NCBI RefSeq assembly: GCF_001428405.1
Contig: NZ_LMSL01000023.1
Coordinates: 40,004 to 104,003, forward strand
Direction of reading: 5' to 3'
Source of the DNA: Frateuria sp. Soil773
GTDB lineage: Bacteria > Pseudomonadota > Gammaproteobacteria > Xanthomonadales > Rhodanobacteraceae
DNA: 64,000 nucleotides
Every line of letters starts with the position of its first letter. The first letter of the stretch is position 1. The notes beneath the pieces are model-generated. The model worked only from the letters and a program-made list of their open reading frames with translations. It was not told the DNA's origin and searched no databases. Shown in pieces: positions 17,664-26,923 of the stretch. A program made the translations under genes and the position numbers.

Positions 17664-18374
17664 CTAACCGCGCGGCCGCTCGATCAACTCGCCGTTGTGC
17701 AGCTCCAGCGTGCGGTCCATCCGCGCCGCCAGGTGGCTGTCGTGGGTGACCAGGATGAAGCTGGTGCCGATCTCGCGGTTGAGTTCAAGCATCAGGTCGT
17801 AGACCTGCGCGGCATTGCCTTCGTCGAGGTTGCCGGTGGGTTCGTCGCCCAGCACGCAGGCCGGCCGCGTCACCAGGGCGCGCGCCACCGCGCAGCGCTG
17901 GCGCTCGCCGCCGGAAAGCTCGCCCGGCTTGTGCTGCATGCGCTGGCCCAGCCCGACCCGGTCGAGCAGCACACCGGCCCGCTGCCACGCCTCGCCGATC
18001 GGCGTGCCGCGGATCAGCAGCGGCATGCACACGTTCTCCAGCGCGGTGAACTCGGGCAGCAGGTGGTGGAACTGGTAGATGAAGCCCATCGAGCGGTTGC
18101 GCACGCGGCCGCGCTCGGCGTCGGAGAGCCTGGACAGCACGCGCCCCTCCACCTCAACCTCGCCGCGGGTCAGTGTGTCCAGCCCGCCGATGATGTGCAG
18201 CAGCGTGCTCTTGCCCGAGCCGGAGGCGCCGACGATGGCCAGCGTCTCGCCGCGCTTCAGGGCGAAGCTGGCGTTGCTGAGCACGCGGGTTTCCAGGTCG
18301 CCTTCCCGGTAGGTCTTGGCGATGCCGCTGGCGCGCAGCACGATGTCGTTGGGTGCGGTCATGGGCTCACTCAT
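17664..18374 (-). CDS. lolD: Lipoprotein-releasing system ATPase LolD
   Basis: 236 aa. LolD powers extraction of outer-membrane lipoproteins from the inner membrane with LolC/E. Walker A is GASGSGKST (about 49), the signature LSGGERQRCAVARALV and Walker B CVLGDEPTGNLD; the MacB/LolD family loop VGLGQRMQHKPGELSGGE is also present. ATG 18374 overlaps the end of the permease gene; ATG 18362 is an alternative start. Confidence 0.93.
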   Translation of the reverse strand: MSEPMTAPNDIVLRASGIAKTYREGDLETRVLSNASFALKRGETLAIVGASGSGKSTLLHIIGGLDTLTRGEVEVEGRVLSRLSDAERGRVRNRSMGFIYQFHHLLPEFTALENVCMPLLIRGTPIGEAWQRAGVLLDRVGLGQRMQHKPGELSGGERQRCAVARALVTRPACVLGDEPTGNLDEGNAAQVYDLMLELNREIGTSFILVTHDSHLAARMDRTLELHNGELIERPRG

Positions 18375-19611
18375 AGCGCAGCGCCTGCGCCGGCTGCGTG
18401 CGCGAGGCGCGCCACGCGGGGTAGAGGGTGGCGAGCAGCGAGAACGCGAAGGTGACCAGCGCCACCCAGCCCACGTCGGTCGCCTGCAGCTTGCTCGGCA
18501 GCTCGCTGATGTAATAGATGTCCGGCGACAGGAAGGTCACCCCGGTCACGTGCTCGATCCACTTCACGATCACCGGCAGCTTCCACGACAGCAGCGAGCC
18601 CAGGCCCACGCCGAAGCCGATGCCGACGATGCCCACCAGCAGGCCCTGCACCATGAACATGCCCATGATGCTGCGCGGGGTAGCGCCGAGCGTGCGCAGG
18701 ATGGCGATGTCCGCCTGCTTGTCGGTCACCAGCATCATCAGCATCGAGATCAGGTTGATCACTGCGACCAGGACGATCAGCGACAGGATGATGCCCATCA
18801 CCTTCTTCTCCATCGAGATGGCGGAGAAGAAGTTGGCGTGGCTCTCGATCCAGGTTTCCACGCGGTAGAACTGGCCGAGCGAATCGGCAAGCTCCCGGGC
18901 CACCGGCCGCGCGTTGTAGATGTCGTCCAGCTTCAGGCGGATGCCGGTGGGCCCGCTCAGCCCGTTGAGCGCCTCGGCGTCGCTCATGTTGATCAGGGCC
19001 AGCCCGGAGTCGAACTCCTGCATGCCCATCTCGAAGATGCCGCTGACCCTGAAGCCGCGCTGCTTCGGCACCGAGCCGAACGGCGTGCCGCGGAACTGCG
19101 GCACCACCATGATCACCTTGTCGCCTACGCTCACCCCGAGCGTCATCGCCAGCTCCCTGCCCAGCACGATGTTCCAGCTATGCGGGGTGAGCTCGTCCAG
19201 CCGGCCCTCGACCATGTGCTTGCCGAGGTCGGACACCTTCGGTTCCTCCGAGGCCTCGATGCCGCGGATGAGCGCCGGCCCCGGGCGGCGCGCCAGCAGC
19301 ATCGCCTGTGCTTCCACGTAGGGCGCTGCGCCCTTCACGTGCGGATTGGCGCCGACGACCTGCACGGCCCGCTGCCAGTCCTGCACGGACTCGCCCGGCA
19401 GGCCCGACACCGTGGCGTCGGAGATCGCGCCCAGGATGCGCGAGCGCAACTGGTCGTCGAAGCCGTTCATCACCGACATCACGGTGATCAGCGCCATCAC
19501 GCTGATCGTGATGCACACGATCGAGATCGCGGAGATGAAGGAGATGAACTGGTTGCGTCGCTTGGCGCGCGTGTAGCGCAGGCCGATGAAGAGCTCGAGC
19601 GGTCGGAACAT
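18367..19611 (-). CDS. lolE: Lipoprotein-releasing system permease (LolC/LolE family)
   Basis: 414 aa from ATG 19611, chosen because the protein then starts MFRPLELFIGLRYTRAKRRN, the usual LolC/E opening. Helix 1 (about 21-45, FISFISAISIVCITISVMAL) is followed by a large periplasmic domain and three C-terminal helices (about 265-395) ending RTQPAQALRYE. Only one permease gene is present, so it is either a LolF-like homodimer subunit or its partner lies elsewhere; LolC versus LolE cannot be decided by eye. Confidence 0.88.
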   Translation of the reverse strand: MFRPLELFIGLRYTRAKRRNQFISFISAISIVCITISVMALITVMSVMNGFDDQLRSRILGAISDATVSGLPGESVQDWQRAVQVVGANPHVKGAAPYVEAQAMLLARRPGPALIRGIEASEEPKVSDLGKHMVEGRLDELTPHSWNIVLGRELAMTLGVSVGDKVIMVVPQFRGTPFGSVPKQRGFRVSGIFEMGMQEFDSGLALINMSDAEALNGLSGPTGIRLKLDDIYNARPVARELADSLGQFYRVETWIESHANFFSAISMEKKVMGIILSLIVLVAVINLISMLMMLVTDKQADIAILRTLGATPRSIMGMFMVQGLLVGIVGIGFGVGLGSLLSWKLPVIVKWIEHVTGVTFLSPDIYYISELPSKLQATDVGWVALVTFAFSLLATLYPAWRASRTQPAQALRYE

Positions 19612-19715
19612 GGGCGGGTCGCTTGGGTCGAAGGGCTGGCCGCCCAGGCAGGCATTATCGGGCATTCGGTGAGACTGCGCCGCACCGATAAAGTGCCCGG
19701 CTCAATGCAATGCGT

Positions 19716-20147
19716 TCAATGCGGCGCGGCGGCCGCCTGCCCGGCGGCGAGCCGCATGCGCAGCCGGCGGCGGATGTCGGCATCGCTGTTGTCCGGCGCC
19801 AGCAGCAGCACCGGCCGGCCGACCGGGCCGCAGTGGAGTCGAAGCCAGATCACGTTTCCCCATGCCCTGTGCGAGACGAGCGTGGCCGGCACGTCGCCGC
19901 CAGGCCGCAGGCGCAGCGTCCAGCGACCGTCGCCGGCCCAGCCGGCCGCCGTCACCGGCAGGCCGGCGTGCGCGCGGACGGCCCGCCAGGCGGCCAGCGC
20001 GATGGCCGGCACCAGCAGCGCCTTCAGCCAGCCGTCGAGGCCGCAGCACAGCACCGCAACCGCCGCCAGCACGGCCATGCCAGCCAGCAGGCGCGCCATG
20101 CCCGTCGAGGGCCGGTACTCAAAGCCGATGGCGGGCGCGGATGCCAT
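19716..20147 (-). CDS. ygfX: YgfX/CptA-family membrane protein
   Basis: 143 aa. The N-terminus has FEYRPST, then two adjacent membrane helices (about 19-35 and 40-55) and a beta-rich cytosolic tail with the GRWTLRLRPGG and RLHCGPVGRPVLLLAPD pattern of YgfX. Members are encoded next to sdhE, as here: it overlaps sdhE by 29 bases. In E. coli the YgfX protein was described as a toxin acting on cytoskeletal proteins, but the link with flavinylation of SdhA makes that role debatable. Confidence 0.75.
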   Translation of the reverse strand: MASAPAIGFEYRPSTGMARLLAGMAVLAAVAVLCCGLDGWLKALLVPAIALAAWRAVRAHAGLPVTAAGWAGDGRWTLRLRPGGDVPATLVSHRAWGNVIWLRLHCGPVGRPVLLLAPDNSDADIRRRLRMRLAAGQAAAAPH

Positions 20148-20370
20148 CGACGATCGCCTGCCAGTCCATCCGTGCCGGCCGGGCGTGGCCCATCAGCCAG
20201 TCCCACAGGTCCGGGTCCTGCACGTCCAGCAGTTCGCCGAATGCCTGGCGCTGCGCTTCGTCGGCCGCGGCGAAGCATTCGTCCAGCCAGCCCCCGAGCA
20301 GCGCATCCAGCTCACGCGTACCGCGCCGGCAGCGCCAGCGCAGTCGCCCCTCGGTCATCGGACCGCTCAT
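20119..20370 (-). CDS. sdhE: FAD assembly factor SdhE
   Basis: 83 aa. SdhE assists covalent FAD attachment to SdhA. The RGxxE motif is present as RRGTRELD (about residues 15-22), followed by AFGELLDVQDPDLWDWLMG, the conserved helix. The start ATG 20370 overlaps the MAPEG gene stop (ATGA); ATG 20358 is possible. It sits in the sdh operon, fitting its partner. Confidence 0.93.
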   Translation of the reverse strand: MSGPMTEGRLRWRCRRGTRELDALLGGWLDECFAAADEAQRQAFGELLDVQDPDLWDWLMGHARPARMDWQAIVDGIRARHRL

Positions 20371-20789
20371 CCGCGCAGCAGGCCGACGGCCAGCGCCGCC
20401 CACAACGCCCACAGCGCCAGGCCGCTGGCGACGTAGGCGTAGAAGCGGTGGATGACCTTGTTGTAGCCGCAGTGGATCGCGCTGTGCACGATCCGCAGCA
20501 GCACGAACGCCCAGGCCAGGGCCAGCGTGACCGGGCCGACCTGCCCGGCCTGCGCCGCGACGACGGCGGCGACGTAGAACAGCACCGGCAGCTCGAACAG
20601 GTTGCGGAAATTGTCCGCGGCCCGGCTGTCGGTGAGCAACGCGGCCGCCTGCGCCGAGGTGGCCACCTTCTGCGGGTGGATCCGCTCGCGCTTCATCTGG
20701 CCGATGCGGACCACGAACATCCGCAGCCACACGGCGAAGGTGAGCGCCGCCATGACCAATACCGGGAGATAGATTGCCCTGCCTTCCAT
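20367..20789 (-). CDS. MAPEG-family membrane protein
   Basis: 140 aa with four membrane helices (about 7-25, 68-86, 88-106, 118-137). The MAPEG pattern is visible in NFRNLFELPVLFY and the RIVHSAIHCGYN segment. The eukaryotic relatives conjugate glutathione or handle eicosanoids; the substrate of bacterial members like this is generally unknown. It lies between sdhB and sdhE, 27 bases after sdhB, so is probably co-transcribed with succinate dehydrogenase. Confidence 0.85.
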   Translation of the reverse strand: MEGRAIYLPVLVMAALTFAVWLRMFVVRIGQMKRERIHPQKVATSAQAAALLTDSRAADNFRNLFELPVLFYVAAVVAAQAGQVGPVTLALAWAFVLLRIVHSAIHCGYNKVIHRFYAYVASGLALWALWAALAVGLLRG

Positions 20790-20816
20790 GCCTCGGCCCT
20801 CGGTTGCGCGCGACGC

Positions 20817-21602
20817 TCAGGGAGAGCGCCGCTCCACGATCAGCTTCTTGATCTCCGCGATCGCCTTGGCCGGGTTCAGGCCCTTCGGGCAGGTGCGCGC
20901 GCAGTTCATGATGGTGTGGCAGCGATACAGCTTGAACGGGTCTTCCAGGTCGTCCAGGCGTGCGCCGGTGTCCTCGTCGCGCGTATCGACGATCCAGCGG
21001 TAAGCCTGCAGCAGGATCGCCGGGCCGAGGTACTTGTCGCCGTTCCACCAGTAGCTCGGGCACGAGGTCGAGCAGCAGGCGCACAGGATGCATTCGTACA
21101 GGCCGTCGAGCTTCTTGCGGTCTTCCGGTGACTGCAGGCGCTCCTTGTCGGCCGGCGCCGGGCTCTGCGTGCGCAGCCACGGCTTGATCGAGGCGAACTG
21201 GGCGTAGAAGTGGGTCAGGTCCGGCACCAGGTCCTTCACCACCGGCATGTGCGGCAGCGGATAGATCTTCACGTCGCCCTTCGCGCATTCCTCGATGGCG
21301 CGCGTGCAGGCCAGCGTGTTGGTGCCGTCGATGTTCATCGCGCACGAGCCGCAGATGCCCTCGCGGCAGGAACGGCGCAGGGTGAGCGTGGGGTCGATCT
21401 CGTTCTTGATCTTCAGCAGCGCGTCCAGAACCATCGGGCCGCACGCGGCCAGGTCGACCTCGTAGGTGTCGATGCGCGGGTTCTGGCCATCGTCCGGCGA
21501 CCAGCGGTAGATGCGGAAAGTGCGCGGATTCTTCGCGCCCTTCGCCGGATAGTGCTTGCCCGGCTGGATCTTGGAGTTTTTCGGCAGGGAGAATTCGGCC
21601 AT
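20817..21602 (-). CDS. sdhB: Succinate dehydrogenase iron-sulfur subunit
   Basis: 261 aa. Carries electrons from SdhA flavin to ubiquinone through three Fe-S clusters. The [2Fe-2S] ligands are in [16 protein letters not shown] and the downstream LAC; the [4Fe-4S]/[3Fe-4S] ligands are in [17 protein letters not shown] and [12 protein letters not shown]. It follows sdhA after a 104-base repeat-bearing spacer. Confidence 0.96.
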   Translation of the reverse strand: MAEFSLPKNSKIQPGKHYPAKGAKNPRTFRIYRWSPDDGQNPRIDTYEVDLAACGPMVLDALLKIKNEIDPTLTLRRSCREGICGSCAMNIDGTNTLACTRAIEECAKGDVKIYPLPHMPVVKDLVPDLTHFYAQFASIKPWLRTQSPAPADKERLQSPEDRKKLDGLYECILCACCSTSCPSYWWNGDKYLGPAILLQAYRWIVDTRDEDTGARLDDLEDPFKLYRCHTIMNCARTCPKGLNPAKAIAEIKKLIVERRSP

Positions 21603-21611
21603 GGCTTTGAT

Positions 21612-21703
21612 TTCCGGGATTCGGGATTCGGGATTTGGGATTCGTTCAAAGCGGGATGCGGCTCGGCTGTTACGAATCCCGAATCACGTATCCCCAATCC
21701 CCG
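21612..21703. repeat. GGGATTCGGGATT inverted repeat between sdhA and sdhB
   Basis: The spacer holds a run of GGGATTCGGGATTCGGGATT type units (21612-21644) and, 30 bases on, an imperfect reverse complement (CGAATCCCGAATC, 21673-21703). Transcribed, it would fold into a hairpin between sdhA and sdhB, possibly altering the ratio of the two messages. Similar G-rich heptamer repeats are scattered in xanthomonad genomes. Confidence 0.65.
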
Positions 21704-21706
21704 CTC

Positions 21707-23494
21707 TTAGTAAACGCGCTTCTTCGGCGGCACCACCTCGACCTCGTCGGTCAGGGTGTACATGTGCACCGGACGGAAGTCGAAGCTGGCTTTGCCGGCC
21801 TCGTCCACCTTCACCAGCGTGTGCTTCATCCACACCGCGTCGTTGCGCTCGGGGAAATCCTCGCGCGCGTGGCCGCCGCGGCTTTCCTCGCGCTGCGCGG
21901 CCGAGTGCATGGTCGCCACGGCCTGGTCGAGCAGGTTGGCCAGCTCCAGCGTCTCGATCAGGTCGGAGTTCCACACCATCGAGCGGTCGCTGACCCGCAC
22001 GTCCTTGAACGACTCGCGGATCGCGGAGATCTTCTCGGAGCCTTCCTTCAGGGTGGTGCCGGTGCGGAACACCGCGGCGTCGCTCTGCATCGTGCGCTGC
22101 ATCTCCAGGCGGATCTGCGCGGTCGGCTTGCTGCCCTTGGCGTTGCGCAGCCCGTCGAAGCGCGCCAGTGCCTTGTCCAGGATGCTGGCCGGCAGGTCCT
22201 TGTGCGGCGTCTCCGGCTTGATCAGCTCGGCGCAGCGGTGCGAGACCGCGCGGCCGAACACCACCAGGTCGAGCAGCGAGTTCGAGCCCAGGCGGTTGGC
22301 GCCGTGCACCGACACGCAGGCCGCCTCGCCGATCGCGAACAGGCCCGGCACGATCGCGTCGACGTCGTCGCCCTTCTTCTGCACGACTTCGCCGTGGTAG
22401 TTGGTCGGGATGCCGCCCATGTTGTAGTGCACGGTGGGAATGACCGGGATCGGCTCCTTGGTCACGTCCACGCCGGCGAAAATGCGCGCCGATTCGGCGA
22501 TGCCCGGCAGGCGCTCGTGGATCACGTCCGCGCCCAGGTGCATCAGGTTGATGAAGATGTGGTCCTTGTGCTCGCCGACGCCGCGGCCCTCGCGGATCTC
22601 CATCGTCATCGCGCGGCTGACCACGTCGCGCGAGGCCAGATCCTTCGCGTTCGGCGCGTAGCGCTCCATGAAGCGCTCGCCCTCGGAGTTGGTGAGGTAG
22701 CCGCCCTCGCCGCGCACGCCCTCGGTGATAAGGCAGCCGGCGCCGTAGATGCCGGTGGGGTGGAACTGCACGAACTCCATGTCCTGCAGCGCCAGGCCCG
22801 CGCGCAGCACCATGCCGCCGCCGTCGCCGGTGCAGGTATGCGCCGAGGTGGCGCTGAAGTAGGCGCGGCCGTAGCCACCGGTCGCCATCACCACGGCATG
22901 GCCGCGGAAGAAATGCAGGGTGCCCTCGTTCATGTCGAGCGCGAGCACGCCGCGGCAGACGCCCTCCTCGTCGAAGATCAGGTCGATCGCGAAGTATTCG
23001 ATGAAGAAGGTGGCGTCGTGCGCCAGCGCCTGCTGGTACAGCGTGTGCAGGATCGCGTGGCCGGTGCGGTCCGCGGCGGCGCAGGTGCGCTGCGCGGTGC
23101 CTTTGCCGTAGTGCGTGGTCATGCCGCCGAACGGGCGCTGGTAGATCTTGCCTTCCTCGGTGCGCGAGAACGGCACGCCGTAGTGCTCCAGCTCGATGAT
23201 CGAGGGAATCGCCTCGCGGCACATGTACTCGATCGCGTCCTGGTCGCCGAGCCAGTCGGAACCCTTGACGGTGTCGTAGAAGTGGAAGCGCCAGTCGTCC
23301 TCGCCCATATTGCCGAGCGCCGCCGAGATGCCGCCCTGCGCCGCCACGGTGTGCGAGCGGGTCGGGAACACCTTGGTGATGCAGGCGGCCTTGAGGCCCT
23401 TCTCGGCCAGGCCGAAGGTGGCGCGCAGGCCCGCGCCGCCAGCGCCGACCACGATCACGTCGTACTTGTGCTGTTGGATCTTGTAGCTTTCCAT
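21707..23494 (-). CDS. sdhA: Succinate dehydrogenase flavoprotein subunit
   Basis: 595 aa from ATG 23494; the frame stays open far upstream through sdhD but is not SdhA-like there. The protein oxidises succinate to fumarate at the inner membrane. The FAD-binding GAGGAG lies at about residues 17-22, the covalent-FAD His in [12 protein letters not shown], and catalytic residues in [21 protein letters not shown] and the [19 protein letters not shown] segment. Expected length for the family. Confidence 0.96.
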   Translation of the reverse strand: MESYKIQQHKYDVIVVGAGGAGLRATFGLAEKGLKAACITKVFPTRSHTVAAQGGISAALGNMGEDDWRFHFYDTVKGSDWLGDQDAIEYMCREAIPSIIELEHYGVPFSRTEEGKIYQRPFGGMTTHYGKGTAQRTCAAADRTGHAILHTLYQQALAHDATFFIEYFAIDLIFDEEGVCRGVLALDMNEGTLHFFRGHAVVMATGGYGRAYFSATSAHTCTGDGGGMVLRAGLALQDMEFVQFHPTGIYGAGCLITEGVRGEGGYLTNSEGERFMERYAPNAKDLASRDVVSRAMTMEIREGRGVGEHKDHIFINLMHLGADVIHERLPGIAESARIFAGVDVTKEPIPVIPTVHYNMGGIPTNYHGEVVQKKGDDVDAIVPGLFAIGEAACVSVHGANRLGSNSLLDLVVFGRAVSHRCAELIKPETPHKDLPASILDKALARFDGLRNAKGSKPTAQIRLEMQRTMQSDAAVFRTGTTLKEGSEKISAIRESFKDVRVSDRSMVWNSDLIETLELANLLDQAVATMHSAAQREESRGGHAREDFPERNDAVWMKHTLVKVDEAGKASFDFRPVHMYTLTDEVEVVPPKKRVY

Positions 23495-23499
23495 CGACC

Positions 23500-23889
23500 T
23501 CAGGCTCCCAATGCGATGCGCAATACGGCCAGCACGCTCGCCAGCGCGCCGAGCACCGCGAGGAACTTGATCGCCACCAGCAAAGACACTTCCTTCCAGC
23601 GGGTGTGCACGTAATCTTCCACCACCACCTGCAGGCCGAGCACGGCGTGCCAGAACGCGGTGACCAGGAAGGCGATCAGCAGCACGGCGTTCCACGGCTT
23701 CGCCACCGTGGCCTTCGCCGTGGCGTAGTCGGCATGCAGCAGGCCGAGCACGGTGATCACGAACCACAGCCCGAGCAGCACCAGCCCCGCCGCGGTGACG
23801 CGCTGGGTCCACCAGTGGCCCACGCCGGCCTGCGCCGAGCCGAGGCCGAGCGCGCGCTTCAGCGGATTGCGCAAGTCCTTCGCGCTCAT
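23500..23889 (-). CDS. sdhD: Succinate dehydrogenase membrane anchor subunit D
   Basis: 129 aa. Three membrane helices (about 29-49, 66-88, 100-124) anchor the complex. The heme and quinone-region residues are consistent with family positions: [13 protein letters not shown], and the His in [20 protein letters not shown] 23889 overlaps the sdhC stop (ATGA); sdhA follows 5 bases later. Confidence 0.92.
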   Translation of the reverse strand: MSAKDLRNPLKRALGLGSAQAGVGHWWTQRVTAAGLVLLGLWFVITVLGLLHADYATAKATVAKPWNAVLLIAFLVTAFWHAVLGLQVVVEDYVHTRWKEVSLLVAIKFLAVLGALASVLAVLRIALGA

Positions 23890-24281
23890 GCGGCACCTCC
23901 CGCGCTCAGCACATAGGCCCAGACCGCCACGGTGAGCAGCACGCTGACGATCACCGACAGCCAGCTCGAACGCACGAACTGCGGGATCGCGTAGCCCGCG
24001 CCGGTGTCCTGCACCAGGTGACGGATGCCGTTGCACAGGTGGTAGAACAGCGCCCAGCTCCAGCCGAACAGCAGCACCAGCCCCAGCGGGCTGCCGATGC
24101 AGGTCTTGAACTGCCCGAAGCTCGCCTCGCCGCCGGCCAGCGCAAGCAGGCCCCACACGATCAGGAGCGTGCCCACGGCCAGCGCGATGCCGGTGGCGCG
24201 GTGCAGGATGGAAGTCACCATCTGCACTTGCCAGCTATAGATCTGGAGATGGGGTGAGAGCGGTCGTCGCGTATCTGCCAT
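23886..24281 (-). CDS. sdhC: Succinate dehydrogenase cytochrome b556 subunit
   Basis: 131 aa. The start ATG 24281 has AGGA eight bases upstream and gives the usual opening [12 protein letters not shown]. The signature [11 protein letters not shown] and the heme His in [16 protein letters not shown] are present, with three membrane helices. First gene of the operon sdhCDAB, and divergent promoter elements must lie in the 24282-24359 gap or within the upstream SDHAF4-like gene. Confidence 0.95.
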   Translation of the reverse strand: MADTRRPLSPHLQIYSWQVQMVTSILHRATGIALAVGTLLIVWGLLALAGGEASFGQFKTCIGSPLGLVLLFGWSWALFYHLCNGIRHLVQDTGAGYAIPQFVRSSWLSVIVSVLLTVAVWAYVLSAGGAA

Positions 24282-24359
24282 GGCGGCTATCCTGAGTGGA
24301 ATCGCTGATGCCCGACTGCCTCTCCCCCTGTTCCGCGCCGGCAACGCCGGCACCGGCCG

Positions 24360-24527
24360 TCAGAAGTCGATGCAGCGTCCGTTTTTTTCCCAATCGCCGT
24401 AGCGGGTGGGATCCGGCGCCGGCCGCTCCGGCCGACTCGCGTCGCCCACCGGCTTGCCGGGCACGACCGCCCGTTCCGCGGGAGCGGAGGCAGGCATGGA
24501 TTCGGTTTGGGAGAAGGTATCGGACAT
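24360..24527 (-). CDS. SDHAF4-like succinate dehydrogenase assembly factor (DUF1674)
   Basis: 55 aa, easily missed. The C-terminal half carries the family signature RYGDWEKNGRCIDF. The mitochondrial homologue SDHAF4/Sdh8 binds FAD-loaded SdhA and shields it until SdhB docks. Here it lies just upstream of sdhC on the same strand (78 bases apart). The Pro/Ser-rich N-terminus is presumably disordered. Start ATG 24527; it is divergent from ygfZ. Confidence 0.85.
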   Translation of the reverse strand: MSDTFSQTESMPASAPAERAVVPGKPVGDASRPERPAPDPTRYGDWEKNGRCIDF

Positions 24528-24671
24528 GGTTTTTGAAAGCCGCCGAAGCGTAATACTTGCGGCAAAGCAGCACAACCTTGACGCCGGCGCGCATCCCCGG
24601 CAGCGCGCGTGCCGGGCCGTTTTCCGCAGCGGCAAGTTGTCTTCCGTTTCCGAAGCCCCAAGATCATCGCG

Positions 24672-25475
24672 ATGCCCGAACCCTACCTCGCCCAGACCCT
24701 GACGATCGAAGGCGCCGATGCGGTCGCCTTCGCCCAGGCGCAATTCAGCAGCAACGTCGCCACGCTCGCCGTCGGACACTGGCAATTCAGTGCGTGGCTC
24801 GACGCGCAGGGGCGCGTGCGCGCCCTGTTCCATCTGGCCCGGCCCGCCGACGACCGCCTGCTGCTGCTGTTGCGCGGCGGCGACGCGGCGGCGATCGCGG
24901 AGGCGCTGAAGCGTTTCGTGTTCCGCGCGAAGGCGAGGATCGAGGCGCAGCCGCCCCGGCGGCTCGCCACCGGCGAAGCGCGACCGCTCCATGCCCTGTG
25001 CACGGCCGGCGGCATCGAAGGCTTCGGCTGCGGCGACCACAGCCTGCTGCCCGAAGCGGCGCAGCATGACGAGCGCTGGCGCCTCGTGCAGTTGCGCGCC
25101 GGCTGGCCATGGCTTCCCGACGCCTTGCCGGGCGAACTGCTGGCGTCGACGCTGCGGCTCGAACGCCTGCACGCGACCTCCATCGACAAGGGTTGCTATC
25201 CGGGCCAGGAAATCGTCGCGCGGCTGCACTACCGCGGCGGCAACAAGCGGCATATGCAGCGCGTCGTATTGTCGCAAGCGGTCGAGCCAGGCACGCTGCT
25301 GCGCGTGGACGAGCGCGACGCCGTGCAACTGCTGGATGTCGTTCCGGTCGAGGGTGGCGCCGAGGCGCTCGCCGTGATGCACGACGCCTTCGCGGAACGG
25401 CTCGCGCAACAACCGTCGAGCATCGACGGCATCGCGTTGCGCGTCGCCGAAAACGGCGGCGCCGTGGATGCGTGA
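24672..25475 (+). CDS. ygfZ: Folate-binding Fe-S cluster protein YgfZ
   Basis: 267 aa from ATG 24672. YgfZ is a GcvT-like folate-dependent factor that helps assemble or repair Fe-S clusters. The diagnostic motif KGCYPGQEIVARLHYRG (K-G-C-Y-x-G-Q-E) is at about residues 175-191. It is divergent from the SDHAF4/sdh genes, whose SdhB needs three Fe-S clusters, so the neighbourhood is functionally coherent. Confidence 0.92.
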   Translation: MPEPYLAQTLTIEGADAVAFAQAQFSSNVATLAVGHWQFSAWLDAQGRVRALFHLARPADDRLLLLLRGGDAAAIAEALKRFVFRAKARIEAQPPRRLATGEARPLHALCTAGGIEGFGCGDHSLLPEAAQHDERWRLVQLRAGWPWLPDALPGELLASTLRLERLHATSIDKGCYPGQEIVARLHYRGGNKRHMQRVVLSQAVEPGTLLRVDERDAVQLLDVVPVEGGAEALAVMHDAFAERLAQQPSSIDGIALRVAENGGAVDA

Positions 25476-25908
25476 CTCGCATCAAGAGATCGTGAGCGAA
25501 AGATGAATCGGACCGGCACGGCACTTGCCAGCGGCGAAGGCCGCCACTAGGCTCCGCCGATCATTTCATGGCGCCCACTCCAGTTGGGGCACCGTTTTAC
25601 GCGACGAACCGGAGGGGTCCGGATCGGCGCGACCCGGCGGAACATGCCGGATGGAACACCTCCGCCTCACGCGGAATGCAGTTGCAGGCTACGGGGTCCC
25701 GAGGACCCGGCAACGCCCGACAGCACAATCAGCCGGTTGGTATCGGATCAATCGACCGGCAACGCCACAATCCCGTGGCAAAGCGCCCCCGGCCACAAGT
25801 TTCGGCCACGGCGATCAATCCAGGTGGAACGGCCTGCCCGCCCGTCCACCGCAACGGCGAGCGCAATCGAAGTCTGGTCGCGCACGTACAGCACGTTGGA
25901 GGCAGACA
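25476..25908 (+). other. 433-base gap without a convincing gene
   Basis: Several open frames cross this stretch, but all are rich in Arg/Pro/Gly with no recognisable domain, and none has a good ribosome binding site. The segment may hold the promoter and a long leader of the SleB-type gene at 25909. No terminator after ygfZ is clear. Confidence 0.5.
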
Positions 25909-26343
25909 ATGAAACTTTCCATGCTGTTGTGGCTGGCGTCCGTGCTGCCCCAACCCATCGCCGACCAGACCTGCCTGGCGACGACGGTCTACCTCGAAGC
26001 GCGCAGCGAGTCGATCAACGGCCAGATGGCCGTGGCCGAAGTGGCGCTCCGCCGCCGCGAGCGCGGCCAGTGGGGCGACACCGTATGCAAGGTGGTCACC
26101 GCGCCGCACCAGTTCGCCATCACCATGACGCCGGGTTCGTTCGAGTTGAACAACCTCGATGCCTTCGGCAAGGCATGGAAGATCGCCGGCGAATCCATCA
26201 GCAACTGGCAACTGCCGCTCGCGCAGCGCCGGCTGCTGGTGCCGCACGCGGACCACTTCGCCACCGTCGCCATCGCGCCCGCCTGGTCGCTCAACCGCGC
26301 CAGCACCACCATCGGCGAACACAGGTTCTACGCGGTGAACTGA
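25909..26343 (+). CDS. SleB-family cell wall hydrolase
   Basis: 144 aa with a short hydrophobic N-terminus (about 1-17, possible signal). The domain matches Hydrolase_2/SleB: CLATTVYLEARSESINGQMAVAEVALRR, where the Glu of YLEARSE is the presumed catalytic acid of this lytic transglycosylase-like fold. The C-terminus has NRASTTIGEHRFY. A strong GGAGG site lies seven bases before the ATG. Role: probably peptidoglycan turnover in the periplasm. Followed by a strong terminator. Confidence 0.8.
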   Translation: MKLSMLLWLASVLPQPIADQTCLATTVYLEARSESINGQMAVAEVALRRRERGQWGDTVCKVVTAPHQFAITMTPGSFELNNLDAFGKAWKIAGESISNWQLPLAQRRLLVPHADHFATVAIAPAWSLNRASTTIGEHRFYAVN

Positions 26344-26368
26344 TCCGCGCCGCAACCGCCACGCAAAA

Positions 26369-26397
26369 AAAAGGCCATCCCTCCGGATGGCCTTTTT
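26369..26397. terminator. Bidirectional intrinsic terminator
   Basis: AAAGGCCATCC, a CTCC loop and GGATGGCCTTT make an 11-bp stem flanked by an A-run on the left and TTTTT on the right. It serves the SleB-type gene (+) and the convergent glycine-zipper lipoprotein gene (-). Confidence 0.93.
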
Positions 26398-26426
26398 CGT
26401 TGGACGTCCAGACGTCCAAAGGAAAG

Positions 26427-26912
26427 CTACCTCGCGTAGACGCGATCGCCGCGGATCTCGACGTAGTCGCCCGGGCGAAGGCCCGGGTCCTCGCGTTGCG
26501 TCACCGTGGCGTACTGCCCGTTGTCCATCCGCACGCTGACGCGCCAGGCAGGCGTATCGCCGCTGTTGTGCTTGCCCACCTGGTTGCCGATCACGCCGCC
26601 CGCCACCGCGCCGGCTACGGTAGCGGCCTTGCGGCCGTCGCCCTTGCCGACCTGGTTGCCCAGCACGCCGCCGGCGACGGCACCGATCACCGCGCCCAGC
26701 GTCCCGCCGTTGCCGCCGCCCTGCACGTACACCTGCTGCACGTCCTGCACGACGCCGCACGACTGGCAACGCCCGCGGACGTAGCCGCCGTCGGAAGACG
26801 AATAGCCGCGGCCGTAGCCGCCATTGCCGTAGGAGTTGGTGGCGCACCCGGCCAGGGCGAGGCTGGAGGCCAGCGCCAGGGTCAGGACGAGCTTGCCGGA
26901 CAAGGCGTTCAT
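26427..26912 (-). CDS. Glycine-zipper outer-membrane lipoprotein (SlyB/17 kDa antigen-like)
   Basis: 161 aa. A signal peptide ends in the lipobox LAGC (about residues 20-23). The central segment (about 70-115) contains Gly-zipper repeats: GAVIGAVAGGVLGNQVGKGDGRKAATVAGAVAGGVIGNQ-like pattern, with two GNQVGK units. The C-terminus has MDNGQYATVTQREDPGLRPGD, as in SlyB-type proteins. Role: envelope integrity or stress lipoprotein, exact function unknown. It follows a paralogue by 11 bases. Confidence 0.8.
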   Translation of the reverse strand: MNALSGKLVLTLALASSLALAGCATNSYGNGGYGRGYSSSDGGYVRGRCQSCGVVQDVQQVYVQGGGNGGTLGAVIGAVAGGVLGNQVGKGDGRKAATVAGAVAGGVIGNQVGKHNSGDTPAWRVSVRMDNGQYATVTQREDPGLRPGDYVEIRGDRVYAR

Positions 26913-26923
26913 GGGAGGCTCCT

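Noticed and set aside
21707-23896. N-terminally extended SdhA (729 codons)
   Set aside because: Residues before ATG 23494 are a shifted frame of sdhD; SdhA starts normally at MESYKIQQ.
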